Shown one piece after another: positions 38,515 to 47,075 of a stretch of 64,000 nt of DNA; the first letter of the stretch is position 1; the number at the start of each line of letters is the position of its first letter. The stretch is from positions 372,753 through 436,752 of the forward strand of contig NZ_LMMZ01000001.1 of the NCBI RefSeq assembly GCF_001422885.1. Reading direction: 5' to 3'. Source of the DNA: Methylobacterium sp. Leaf104. Its GTDB lineage: Bacteria > Pseudomonadota > Alphaproteobacteria > Rhizobiales > Beijerinckiaceae. Both the position numbers and the translations under genes were made by a program. The notes beneath the pieces are model-generated. The model ran no database searches and was not told where the DNA came from. It saw nothing but the letters and a program-made list of their open reading frames with translations.

Positions 38515-39795
38515 TCACGCCGGCTCGGCCAGGGCCTCCCGGGTCCCGGCGGTCTCGAATTCCGGAAAGATCGCCCGCACGGTGGTGCCCGCGTCGGGCA
38601 CGCTCTCGATGATCAGGCGGCCCCGGTGCCGGTTGACGATGTGCTTGACGATGGCGAGGCCGAGGCCGGTCCCGCCCTGGTCGCGGCTCGAGGCGACGTC
38701 GACCCGGTAGAACCGCTCGGTCAGGCGCGGGATGTGCTCGGCCGCGATGCCCGGCCCGTAGTCGCGCACGGCGAGTTCGACGCCCGCCCGCCCGCTCGCG
38801 GCATCGGTCTGGCGGCGAAGCGCGACCTCCACGCGCCCGCCGCTGCCGCCGTACTTCACCGCGTTCTCGATCAGGTTCTCGACCACGCGCAGCAGCTCGT
38901 CGCGCTCGCCGAGGACGGGGAAGGCGCCCTCGGCCGCGACGCTCAGGGCGACCCCGCGGTCGCGGGCCAGCGGCCCCTGCGTGTCCACCATCTGCCGCGC
39001 GATCCGGGTCAGGTCGACGGGCCGCGTCGGCGGGACGTGCTCGCGCAGCTCGATCCGCGACAGGGACAGGAGGTCGTCCACGAGGCGCGCCATCCGCTGC
39101 GCCTGGGTCTTCATGATGCCGAGGAAGCGCTCGCGCGCCGGCGGATCGTTGCGGGCGGGGCCCTGCAGCGTCTCGATGAAGCCGAGGAGCGAAGCCAGCG
39201 GCGTGCGCAGCTCGTGGCTGGCATTGGCGACGAAATCGACGCGCATCGCCTCCAGGCGCCGCGCCGAGGTGAGGTCGCGCAGGAACAGCACGACGTTGGG
39301 CTGCCCGCCCACGACCCCGTCCGGCATCGGCAGGGCGCCGATCTGCACCTCGAAGGCACGCTCGGTGGGCACGCGCGTGGTGTAGAGGGTCTTGAGCGCG
39401 GCGCCGGTGCGCAGCACTTCCTCGATCCCGTCGAGGACGTCCGGTGCGCGCAGGGCGAAGGAGAGCGGGTGGCGCAGCTTCAGGGTCGGCAGCAGGGCGC
39501 GGGCGGCGGGGTTGACCTCGATCACCACCGCGCGGCGATCGACCAGGATGACGGGGTCGGGAATGTTGGCGAGCAAGGCCTCCGCCACGGAGTGGCGGCC
39601 GGTCCCGGGGCTCTCGGGCGTGCGCACGATGCGGGAGCGGCCGAGGCTGCCGATGAAGCCGCCGAGGCAGAGGACGACGAGGGAGGCCGCGATCATCGGG
39701 CCGTCGAGGGTGCCCCGGCCGGCGGCGAACACGCCGAGGCCCAGGGTCGCGACGGCGGCGGCGGTCCAGGATGATCGGCGCGCGCCCCGTGCCAT
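38515..39795 (-). CDS. phoR: PhoR-like phosphate-type sensor histidine kinase
   Basis: 426 residues. Two N-terminal hydrophobic helices, a PAS domain (LLANIPDPVILVDRRAVVIE), the HisKA box NASHELRTPLASLLGF and an ATPase with NLIENAVKYGG, DYGPGI and GGTGLGLAIVKH. The order and wording are those of PhoR, which phosphorylates PhoB when phosphate is short. The usual pstSCAB-phoU-phoB genes do not follow; instead amn converges here. It is the last gene of the long minus-strand run and lies 16 bases after the LPG-synthase-like gene. The phosphate role is family inference. Confidence 0.85.
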   Translation of the reverse strand: MARGARRSSWTAAAVATLGLGVFAAGRGTLDGPMIAASLVVLCLGGFIGSLGRSRIVRTPESPGTGRHSVAEALLANIPDPVILVDRRAVVIEVNPAARALLPTLKLRHPLSFALRAPDVLDGIEEVLRTGAALKTLYTTRVPTERAFEVQIGALPMPDGVVGGQPNVVLFLRDLTSARRLEAMRVDFVANASHELRTPLASLLGFIETLQGPARNDPPARERFLGIMKTQAQRMARLVDDLLSLSRIELREHVPPTRPVDLTRIARQMVDTQGPLARDRGVALSVAAEGAFPVLGERDELLRVVENLIENAVKYGGSGGRVEVALRRQTDAASGRAGVELAVRDYGPGIAAEHIPRLTERFYRVDVASSRDQGGTGLGLAIVKHIVNRHRGRLIIESVPDAGTTVRAIFPEFETAGTREALAEPA

Positions 39796-39811
39796 GCGAA
39801 CCCTCCCGGCT

Positions 39812-40915
39812 CTACGGCGCGCCCGAGGTCCTGGCGCCCCGGCTGCGCTTGACGACCTCGTACACGGTCAACATGACCAGTGCGATGACAAAGGGCACCA
39901 GGTAGTAGCAGACCCGGAACAGCAGCAGCGATCCGAGCACCTGGTCGCGGGGCAGGCTCGACAGCGCGAGCAGGATCGTCGCCTCGAACACCCCGATGCC
40001 GCCCGGCGCGTTCGAGGCGATGCCCAGCATGGCCGCCAGGACATAGATCGCCACGAAGGTGGTGAAGGCGATGGAGGTGCCCGCCGGCAGGAGCACGTAG
40101 AGCGTGGCCGCCGCCGCGCAGACGTCGCCGATGCCCACCACCATCTGGCTCAGGGAGACCGAGGCGCCGGGCAGTTCGAGCCGCCAGCTCTTCACCCGCA
40201 CGTGGCGGCGCTTCAGCGAGACCCAGAGCAAGTAGGCCACGACGGCGAGAAGCGCCCCGAAGCCGACGCCCTGGTTCAGGGCGATGCTGGTGAAGGTGAG
40301 GGCGGCGAGCTGGCCCGCCTCCACGATCAGGCTGAGGCCGAGGACCACGCCCATCCCGAGCCAGAAGGTGAAGCCGGCGATCACCGTCAGGGCGGCGATC
40401 TTGGCCGGCCCCAGGCCCTTGCCGGAGTAGATCCAGTAGCGGATCGTCCCGGCCGTCAGGAGCGGGAAACCGAGGGTGAAGCTGACCGCGTAGCTGGTGA
40501 ACGAGGCCAGGGCCGTCGTTCGATAGGGCACCTTCAGCTTGAGCTGCCGGAGCGCCAGGGCGTCGTAGCAGGTGAGGAAGAGGTAGCTCAGCCCCACGAA
40601 CAGGAAGGCGAACGTGAGCTGTTCGGCCGATGCGCCGGTGAAGGCGGCATGCATCTCGGCCCAGGTCACCGTCTCGACGAGCTTCCACAGCACGAACAGC
40701 GAGCCCGCCAGGATGGCGAGGCTGGCGATGGTGCCGAGCCAGGCGTAGCGTCCGCGCAGGCCGGATTTCGGCGGTGCCGCCTCCGCCGCGTCGATCGGAG
40801 ACGCCTCGGGCGCGAGCGCCTCGGCCGTCTCGATCTGCTTCTGCTGTCCCGCAAAGTTCATCGTGTCGGCGTCCGCCTCCGCCGGGCTCCCCGCGTACGG
40901 CCGCATCGGCGGCAT
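39812..40915 (-). CDS. LPG-synthase-like (UPF0104) membrane protein
   Basis: 367 residues. After a soluble N-terminal 50 residues there are about eight helices with family features LSYLFLTCYDALALRQL, ASFTSYAVSFTLGFPLLTAGTIRY and the conserved NAPGGIGVFEATIL near the C-terminus. This is the flippase-like transmembrane part of lysylphosphatidylglycerol synthases, here without the C-terminal aminoacyltransferase domain. Related stand-alone proteins take part in lipid or polysaccharide export. Stop and start are three bases from the uracil-glycosylase-like gene upstream. A start at ATG 40861 is also possible. Confidence 0.83.
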   Translation of the reverse strand: MPPMRPYAGSPAEADADTMNFAGQQKQIETAEALAPEASPIDAAEAAPPKSGLRGRYAWLGTIASLAILAGSLFVLWKLVETVTWAEMHAAFTGASAEQLTFAFLFVGLSYLFLTCYDALALRQLKLKVPYRTTALASFTSYAVSFTLGFPLLTAGTIRYWIYSGKGLGPAKIAALTVIAGFTFWLGMGVVLGLSLIVEAGQLAALTFTSIALNQGVGFGALLAVVAYLLWVSLKRRHVRVKSWRLELPGASVSLSQMVVGIGDVCAAAATLYVLLPAGTSIAFTTFVAIYVLAAMLGIASNAPGGIGVFEATILLALSSLPRDQVLGSLLLFRVCYYLVPFVIALVMLTVYEVVKRSRGARTSGAP

Positions 40916-40918
40916 GGG

Positions 40919-41629
40919 TCAACCCGAGCTTGTGCCGGACCACGGCCCGTCGCCCGCATTTAGGGGCATCGGCCGGCAATTGCCAGCGAGAGGGGCGCAA
41001 TGCCCACCGGCGATGCAAGCCTGCGCCTCGGCCAGGCCCGCCCGGATGCGCTCGGCGACGCTCGGCGCGGTGCAGACATAGGTCGGGCTCGGATGCGGCA
41101 CCGCGATCACCGTGAGGTCCGGACGCAGGGTCTCCAGCGCATTCCGCGCCAGGCCGGCGACCCGCCCGGACAGCACGACGACGCCGAGCCGCGGCAGGCA
41201 GGCGAGGAGCGGTGCCAGGCAGGGCAAGGCCTGCGTCACCTCGGACCGGCGCGGGGCGCGGTTCGAGGCGCCAGGCGCGTGGATCACCCACGGGATCGTG
41301 TTCCAGATCAGGCTGTCGCGGCGGGCGATCCCGGCCTCGGCGAGGAAGCGGAACAGGTTGGCGGCGGTCCCCGTGGGGTTGTCGCGCGAGACGAAGCCGG
41401 TGCCGCGGATGCTCGGCCCCGGTGTCTCCAGGAGCAGCAGCAGGCGGGCCTCGATGCCGCCGTCGAGGGGATCGGGATCGGGAACCTCGGCGCCGCGGGC
41501 CTGCGCGATCTGCCGGGCGAGGGCGCGGATCGGAGCGATGTGGGGGCTGTCCAGCAGGGCCTTGCGCGCGGCGAGGACGCCCGGGTCGCGCAGGCTCTTC
41601 GGTTCGGCGGGCGGCGCCTCAGCCGGCAT
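40919..41629 (-). CDS. Uracil-DNA-glycosylase-superfamily protein
   Basis: 236 residues. The fold is suggested by LLLLETPGPSIRGTGF (UDG motif A position), TGTAANLFRFLAEAGI, WNTIPWVIHAPG and the C-terminal VPHPSPTYV (HPSP in place of HPSH/HPSP). These families remove uracil or related bases from DNA, or are inactive relatives. Lack of the 4Fe-4S cysteine set argues against families 4/5. It overlaps the PIG-L gene by 11 bases. Its place in a biosynthetic run is odd, and it may have a different role. Confidence 0.75.
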   Translation of the reverse strand: MPAEAPPAEPKSLRDPGVLAARKALLDSPHIAPIRALARQIAQARGAEVPDPDPLDGGIEARLLLLLETPGPSIRGTGFVSRDNPTGTAANLFRFLAEAGIARRDSLIWNTIPWVIHAPGASNRAPRRSEVTQALPCLAPLLACLPRLGVVVLSGRVAGLARNALETLRPDLTVIAVPHPSPTYVCTAPSVAERIRAGLAEAQACIAGGHCAPLAGNCRPMPLNAGDGPWSGTSSG

Positions 41630-42383
41630 CGGCGAACAGGCGGCCCAGGTTGTCCGGCAGGCTGCCCTGCCGGCGGAAGCGCTCGACGCCGCCCTCCTGC
41701 GCCAGGCGCCGGGCGAGGCCTTCCGGGCCGCCGAACTGGAATCCGAGCTGCGTCGCGTAGGCGGCGCAGGCCACGGCCTTGGCCGCGCGCCCCTCGGGGC
41801 CGCAGCAGATCTCCGCCTCCGGCAGGTCGGCGAAGCGCGCGCGCAGGGGCTCCTTCGGGCTCTGGTCGCGTACCGTGTAGGGAAAGTCGCGCCACCACAG
41901 GATCGGCGCCGTGGGTCCGGCCGCATCGAGGGCGCGGACCACCTGGACGTGGTCGACATGGCCGCCGATGGCCTGGGGCGCCAGGATCAGGTCGGGCGCC
42001 GTCTCGGACAGGAGCGCCCGGAACGCGCCGGTCAGGTCGGGCACGATCCCGTCATCGGCCCGGACATCGCGAAAGAGCTCCGCCGCCGAGGCGTAGCCGC
42101 GATGGGGCGCCTCGCGGAAGGGCAGGTGGCGCGGGGGCGCCAGCCCGAGTGCCCGGATCGCCGCCGCGTCCTCGGACCGGCGCAGATCCATGTAGTCGAG
42201 CTCGGGTCCCAGCCCCTTGTCGGTCTGGCAGGCGAGGGCGAAGCCGGTCGGGTTCGCCACCGAGCCGGTGAACACCGTGACGGTCGCCACGTCCCAGCCC
42301 GCCGCGCCGAGGGCGTGGAGGAAGCCGCCGCAGGAGAAGGCGGCGTCGTCGAGATGGGGCGACAGGGCGAGCGCGGTGGGCAT
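41619..42383 (-). CDS. PIG-L-family (LmbE/MshB-like) deacetylase
   Basis: 254 residues. The zinc ligands are in SPHLDDAAFSCGG (variant of AHPDD) and GGHVDHVQVVRA; a conserved ATVTVFTG strand lies between. PIG-L enzymes remove N-acetyl groups from N-acetylglucosaminyl inositols or similar amino sugars: MshB acts on GlcNAc-inositol in mycothiol synthesis and BshB on GlcNAc-malate in bacillithiol synthesis. Placed four bases from a GT4 transferase and in the same run as inositol-phosphate synthase, it probably deacetylates the GT4 product. The exact substrate is inferred. Confidence 0.9.
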   Translation of the reverse strand: MPTALALSPHLDDAAFSCGGFLHALGAAGWDVATVTVFTGSVANPTGFALACQTDKGLGPELDYMDLRRSEDAAAIRALGLAPPRHLPFREAPHRGYASAAELFRDVRADDGIVPDLTGAFRALLSETAPDLILAPQAIGGHVDHVQVVRALDAAGPTAPILWWRDFPYTVRDQSPKEPLRARFADLPEAEICCGPEGRAAKAVACAAYATQLGFQFGGPEGLARRLAQEGGVERFRRQGSLPDNLGRLFADAG

Positions 42384-42387
42384 CGGC

Positions 42388-43611
42388 TCAGAGCAGGTGC
42401 GGTTCGGCGCGGAAGCGGCAGGACGGATCGTGCGGCAGCACCGTCGGGAAGCCGGTGGCGGGCCGCGCCTGGGCCACGGCGGCGTAGGCGTCCATGATCT
42501 GCTGGCCGACCGCGCGCCAGGAATAGACCCGGCGGCACTCGGCCAGGCCGTCCGCGGCGAGGCGCCGCCGCAGGGGCACGTCCTCGATTACCCGGGCCAG
42601 CGCGTCGGCCAGGGCCGGCACGTCGCCCGGCTGGACGAGGAGGCCGTTCTCGCCGTCGCGCAGGCAGTCGGAGACGCCGACCGAGTGGGTCGAGACCACC
42701 GCGAGGCCGGCCGCCATCGCCTCCAGGATGGTGTTGGAGAACCCTTCCGCGTAGGTCGGCGACACGAAGACGTCCGCCGCCCGGTAGAGGTCCGGCACGG
42801 TGTCGTAATCGGCGTAGCCGGTGAAGCGGATCTCGGCTTCGGAGAAGTTCAGTTCCGCCGCGCGGGCCTTCGACGACTCCACGTCCGGCCCGATGCCCGA
42901 GATGATCGCCTCGAACGGGATGGCACGGGCACGCACCCGCGCGAGGGCGTCGATGAAGTCGAGCACGCCTTTCCGGCGGTCGACGCGGCCGTGATAGAAC
43001 AGGCGCACCGGGCCGGGATGGTCGCCGGGGCCGGGCGTGAAGCGCGCGGTGTCGACGGCGCCGGGTACGATGGTGAAGCGCGCGGGGTCCGAGCCGAGCC
43101 GGTCGCAGACCTCCTCGACGAAGGAGGCGCCGCCGATCAGCAGGGCGTTGGCATGGGCCAGCACCTCGCACATGGCGACCCGGTGCGTCTCGCAGCACGA
43201 GCCGACCCAGTGGCCGTCGCCGCCCTGGATCGAGACCACGTTCGGCACGCCGATCCGGCGCGAGGCCAGCAGCGTCGCCCAGCCCGTGGGATAGCCGTAC
43301 TGCGCGTGCAGGATGTCGAAGGGCTTCCGGCCGTGCTCAGCCTCGATCGTCGCCACCATCGTGTCGATGTCGCGCTCGAAATCGCCGCTCTCCTGCTCGC
43401 CGAGCTGCTCCAGGCCGATGACGGTGACGCCCGGCACGGCGGGCGGCGGGCCGCCGCCATAGACGCGGGTGCCGAAGGCGTCGCCGCGGTACTGGGAGAT
43501 CATCGTGACGTCGTGGCCGGCCTCGACGAGCTCGCGCAGGAGGTTCTGCGCGTAGACGCTCATGCCGGAGATCGCCGGGAAGTAGCGGCGCGAGACGAAG
43601 CAGATCCTCAC
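42388..43611 (-). CDS. GT4 glycosyltransferase (MshA-like type)
   Basis: 407 residues in two Rossmann domains (GT-B). N-terminal glycine-rich start RRYFPAISGMSVYAQNLL, acceptor loop IQGGDGHWVG, donor site FYHGRVDRRKG and the E-x7-E motif YAEGFSNTILEAMA. It should retain donor anomeric configuration, moving a sugar from a nucleotide sugar. MshA and BshA belong to this family and join GlcNAc to inositol phosphate or malate. Its neighbours (Ino1, PIG-L) favour an inositol acceptor, but no residue seen proves it. It overlaps the TIM-barrel gene by ATGA. Confidence 0.9.
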   Translation of the reverse strand: MRICFVSRRYFPAISGMSVYAQNLLRELVEAGHDVTMISQYRGDAFGTRVYGGGPPPAVPGVTVIGLEQLGEQESGDFERDIDTMVATIEAEHGRKPFDILHAQYGYPTGWATLLASRRIGVPNVVSIQGGDGHWVGSCCETHRVAMCEVLAHANALLIGGASFVEEVCDRLGSDPARFTIVPGAVDTARFTPGPGDHPGPVRLFYHGRVDRRKGVLDFIDALARVRARAIPFEAIISGIGPDVESSKARAAELNFSEAEIRFTGYADYDTVPDLYRAADVFVSPTYAEGFSNTILEAMAAGLAVVSTHSVGVSDCLRDGENGLLVQPGDVPALADALARVIEDVPLRRRLAADGLAECRRVYSWRAVGQQIMDAYAAVAQARPATGFPTVLPHDPSCRFRAEPHLL

Positions 43612-44453
43612 GCGGAGGCTCCCGGGTTCGGATTGCGGCAGTCGCGCAGGTATCGCAGCGAGGCCGGCACCATCAGGTCGGCCCGGTGACTCTCGCGCGA
43701 GAGCTCGACGCAGACCAGCCGGTCGAACCGGATCGCGTCGAGGGCGGCGAGCACGCCCGGCACGTCCATGTCGCCCTCGCCGAAGGGCAGGTGGATGTGG
43801 ACGCCCCGCGCCATGTCCTCGATGGCCACGGTGCCGATGCGGTCGGCGAACTCGGTCACGGCCGCGGCCGGGTCGCGCTCGCCGGTGACGAGGCAGTGGC
43901 CGGTGTCGAGGGCGAGCTTCAGGCCGGGCATGTCGAGGGCGGCGTAGTCGTCCAGGGTCTCGATCAGCATGCCGGGCTCGGGCTCCAGGCAGGCGACCAC
44001 CTTCTGCTCGGCGGCGTAGGCGACGATTTCGGCCAGGCCCTCGCGCAGCCAGCCCCGGGCCTCCCCGGCATCGATGCCGGGCTTCGGCACGCCGGCCCAG
44101 AACGAGACCGCCTCGGAATGCAGGATCGCCGCGATGTCGATCGCCCGCTTGAGAAAGCCGATCCGGCGCGCCCGGCCGGAGGCGTCGGCGCTCACCAGGG
44201 TCGGCTCGTGCTTGGCCTTGGGGTCGAGGAGGAAGCGCGCGCCGGTCTCGATCACCGAGCCGAGGCCCAGGCGCTGCAGCCGGCTCGACACCCGCTGCGC
44301 CTCCTGCCGCCAGGTCTCGGCGAAGGGGTCGAGGTGGTGGATGTCGAGGGTCAGCGCCACGCCCTGGTAGCCGGCCTCAGCGATGAGGTCGATCGCGTCG
44401 TCGAGGCGGTGGTTGGCGGTGCCGTTGGTGTTGTAGGCGAAGCGCAGGCTCAT
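43608..44453 (-). CDS. Sugar phosphate isomerase/epimerase-like TIM barrel (IolE/IolI-like)
   Basis: 281 residues of the AP-endonuclease-2-like fold. Metal ligands fit the E-D/H-H-E scheme: CLEPEPG, ALDTGHCL, HIHLPFGEGDMD and VCVELSRES. It starts MSLRFAYNTNGTANHRL. Relatives act on inososes (IolE dehydratase, IolI isomerase), hydroxypyruvate or keto sugars. Lying between YcaO and GT4, with 4-base overlaps at both ends, it may rework a keto-inositol or keto-sugar made by the Gfo/Idh enzyme. That pairing is inference. Confidence 0.87.
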   Translation of the reverse strand: MSLRFAYNTNGTANHRLDDAIDLIAEAGYQGVALTLDIHHLDPFAETWRQEAQRVSSRLQRLGLGSVIETGARFLLDPKAKHEPTLVSADASGRARRIGFLKRAIDIAAILHSEAVSFWAGVPKPGIDAGEARGWLREGLAEIVAYAAEQKVVACLEPEPGMLIETLDDYAALDMPGLKLALDTGHCLVTGERDPAAAVTEFADRIGTVAIEDMARGVHIHLPFGEGDMDVPGVLAALDAIRFDRLVCVELSRESHRADLMVPASLRYLRDCRNPNPGASA

Positions 44454-46039
44454 GCGGCGCGTCCCTGCTGCGCCAAACGGAACGGCGCGTGGTGCGATTC
44501 CGGCTCCCGGTAGAGCGGGTAGTGCGAGCCGACGATCCGGTCGGCGAGCGCGGTGTCGAACAGCGGCTGCCCGCCGAAGCGCTCGATCGCCTCGGGGGTG
44601 AGGCGCACGGGCTTCAGGGTGTCGGTGGCCTCGCCGAAGCGGATCAGCGGATGGTCGCGGTCGATGAGTTTCCGCGTGTTGCGTTCGCCGATGCGGTGAT
44701 AGCTCATGGTCTCGACCTCGAGGCCCGGCACGATGGCCTTGACCACGCCGACGGAGCCGCCGGGCGGCGAGCAATCGACGTAGAGGACGTCGAAGCCGGC
44801 GTCTTCCAGCCTTTCGCGGGCGATGCGGCCCCGGGCATGCCCGTCCGGCGCGTCCGTGGTCGGCAATTCCGAGAAGCGCTTGGTGGAGCGCTCGGAATAG
44901 ACGGTGTCGCGCAAGGTCGCGGCGATGCCCTCCGGCGGCTGCACGATCCATTCGAGCATCGCCTTCAGGGCGCGGCTCTCCTCGAGATCGAGGCTCGGCA
45001 GCGCCTTGTCGATGAAGGCCTTGACGTAGCCCGGGGGCGTGACCCGTTCGGCGAAGGCCAGCGGGCCGTGGCCGAAGGCCTTGCGCACGCGGGCGGCCTG
45101 GAATTCGAGGAGCGCCTTGCGCAGCGCCCGCTCGCGGTCCGGATCGCAGGCTTCGCCACAAGCGGAGAGCGCGATCGGCACCGGCGTGTCGGCGAGATTG
45201 CGGTCGTAGCCGACGACGTAGAGGTTGGTCAGGCCGAACTGGTCGGTGGCGAATTTCGGCAGGGCCTTGATCCCGAGGGAGTCCAGCCGGTCGAGCATGC
45301 CGCGCGTCTCGGGGCCGAGCCCCTCCGAGAGGTCGAGCGTCACCCCCTGGTCGAGGGCGCGGAACAGCAGGCCGTTGCCGTCCCGCTGCAGGAGTTCGAG
45401 CAGGCCGTGGCCGAGCGCGAAGTCCACGTCCGGCCCGGCGCCGAGACCGTTGGTGATGAGGTTGGTGAAGGGCTTGTAGCCCTCCGACAGCTCGAAATAG
45501 TCGGTGGCGGCGATGTCGAGCGGCATCAGCACCGTCTCGCCGGTGCGGGCGCGGATGGCCGGCGTCCATTCGAGGGTGGTGGCACGGCCCACCGGGCTGC
45601 CGGCCGGCAGGCACAGCGTCAGGGGATCGGCGACCGCGCCGGCGCCGTAGACCCGCACGAGGTCGTCGTAGCTGGCGCGCTCCTTCTTGCGCGGCATCAC
45701 CGCCAGCGACGGCATCAGGTTCTCGGCGATCTCCGCCACCGCACCGATGAGGGCCTCGTCGTCGGTGGCGCCGTAGCCGATCCCGCTCGGCATGGCGCCG
45801 ACGAAGAACGGATCGTCGAGGAACAGGGACACGAACCAGACCGGGATGCCGGTGCGGTCGAGGGGCGCCAGAGGGAAGCCGACGATGCGGCCCTCCGGCA
45901 GGATGTCGAGATAGGCGCGCACCGGCTCGGGCAGGGCGGAGGGCAGGCCCTCGATCCGGCGGGGGGTGGCGTGGGTGTAGGCGCGCGGCGCCTTGATCCG
46001 GCTGTGGCGGGCGCGGTCGTCCTGGTCCTGCTCGTTCAC
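44450..46039 (-). CDS. YcaO-family ATP-dependent enzyme
   Basis: 529 residues, longer than typical. The YcaO ATP-binding pattern is visible: the Glu-rich helix DDEALIGAVAEIAENLM, and NGLGAGPDVDFALGHGLLE followed by LLQRDGN, equivalent to the NGxAaGxxxxEAxxxxxxElxERD block. The C-terminus ends LAQQGRAA and lacks the PxPxP tail of azoline-forming cyclodehydratases. YcaO enzymes phosphorylate an amide oxygen to make azolines, thioamides or amidines. No precursor peptide, E1-like partner or TfuA gene is nearby, so a non-ribosomal substrate is likely. GTG start at 46039 with GAGGAACGG upstream. Confidence 0.87.
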   Translation of the reverse strand: MNEQDQDDRARHSRIKAPRAYTHATPRRIEGLPSALPEPVRAYLDILPEGRIVGFPLAPLDRTGIPVWFVSLFLDDPFFVGAMPSGIGYGATDDEALIGAVAEIAENLMPSLAVMPRKKERASYDDLVRVYGAGAVADPLTLCLPAGSPVGRATTLEWTPAIRARTGETVLMPLDIAATDYFELSEGYKPFTNLITNGLGAGPDVDFALGHGLLELLQRDGNGLLFRALDQGVTLDLSEGLGPETRGMLDRLDSLGIKALPKFATDQFGLTNLYVVGYDRNLADTPVPIALSACGEACDPDRERALRKALLEFQAARVRKAFGHGPLAFAERVTPPGYVKAFIDKALPSLDLEESRALKAMLEWIVQPPEGIAATLRDTVYSERSTKRFSELPTTDAPDGHARGRIARERLEDAGFDVLYVDCSPPGGSVGVVKAIVPGLEVETMSYHRIGERNTRKLIDRDHPLIRFGEATDTLKPVRLTPEAIERFGGQPLFDTALADRIVGSHYPLYREPESHHAPFRLAQQGRAA

Positions 46040-46058
46040 GGTCGTGGTGTTCCGTTCC

Positions 46059-47075
46059 TCAGGGCAACGCGGCGTAGGCGCGGGCCAGCAAGCGCATGGT
46101 GTGAAGGTCGCGCGTCGCGCTGTAGGCGTCGCGCTCCGCCGGCCGGCGCAGCGCCGAGCCGAAGGCCTTCACCTGTTCGAGGAAGGGCGAGGCCTCCCCG
46201 TCGAAGGGCAGAGTGTCCGATATGCCGGTTGACCCGTCGGTGAACGACAGGGTGCCGCCGGCCACCTGGCCCATCGTGTCGACCGCCGTGAGCAGGCCCT
46301 TCGTGCCGGTCACTTCGAGACGCCGCCGCGGCAGGGCGTCGGGGCAATTGTAGGCGACGTGCAGGTTGGCGAGGATGCCGGAGGGCGTGCGGCCGATCAG
46401 GAGGGCGCCGTCGTCGACGGCGTAGTCCTGCGCCCGGGTCTGGGTCAGGGCGGCGAGATCGTGGATCGATTCGTCGAGGAGGAAGTCGACGAGGTCGAGG
46501 CCGTGCGGCGCGAGATCCATCAGGGCGCCGCCGCCGGCCTTGGCCGGGTCGATCCGCCAGTTGTCCTGGCCACTGAACGAGGTCCAGGCGCGCGGCAGCC
46601 AGCAGGCGTAGACGATGCGGATCGCCGTGACGGTGCCGAGCCGCCCCGCGCGGATGAAGGCCCGCATGGCCCGGTGGGCCGGGTGATGGCGCTGGTCGAA
46701 GGCGGTGCCGTAGAAGCTGTCGCCGCGCGCCAGGGCCGCCACCATCGCCTCGGCGTCGTCGAGGGAGGCCGCCATCGGCTTCTCGCACAGGATCGCCTTG
46801 CCGGAGCCGGCCAGTGCCTCGATCGCCTCCCGGTGCAGGTGGTTCGGCGTGGCGACGTAGACCGCCTCGACCTCCGGGTCGTCCACGAGGTCGGCGAGCC
46901 GCGCATAGGCCCGGGCGCCCTCGGCCTGCGCCGCCGCGCGCGAGGCCTCGCCCGGATCGGCGACGGCGACCAGCCGGTGCCCCGCCGCGCGGATGCCCGG
47001 CGCCATGTAGTCGCGTGCGACCCAGCCGTAGCCGACGATGCCCCAGGCGACGGGCGCCCGATCCGGCGGGGCCAT
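46059..47075 (-). CDS. Gfo/Idh/MocA-family oxidoreductase
   Basis: 338 residues. The Rossmann N-terminus is WGIVGYGWVARDYMAPGI; the catalytic Lys sits in AILCEKPMAAS, and the DLAPHGLDLVDFLLD segment holds the usual Asp and His. These NAD(P)-dependent enzymes oxidise inositols to inososes, or sugars at a hydroxyl. In a run headed by inositol-phosphate synthase, an inositol-type substrate is the simplest guess. The TGATG overlap with the methyltransferase gene couples translation; a GTG one codon upstream is possible. Confidence 0.9.
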   Translation of the reverse strand: MAPPDRAPVAWGIVGYGWVARDYMAPGIRAAGHRLVAVADPGEASRAAAQAEGARAYARLADLVDDPEVEAVYVATPNHLHREAIEALAGSGKAILCEKPMAASLDDAEAMVAALARGDSFYGTAFDQRHHPAHRAMRAFIRAGRLGTVTAIRIVYACWLPRAWTSFSGQDNWRIDPAKAGGGALMDLAPHGLDLVDFLLDESIHDLAALTQTRAQDYAVDDGALLIGRTPSGILANLHVAYNCPDALPRRRLEVTGTKGLLTAVDTMGQVAGGTLSFTDGSTGISDTLPFDGEASPFLEQVKAFGSALRRPAERDAYSATRDLHTMRLLARAYAALP

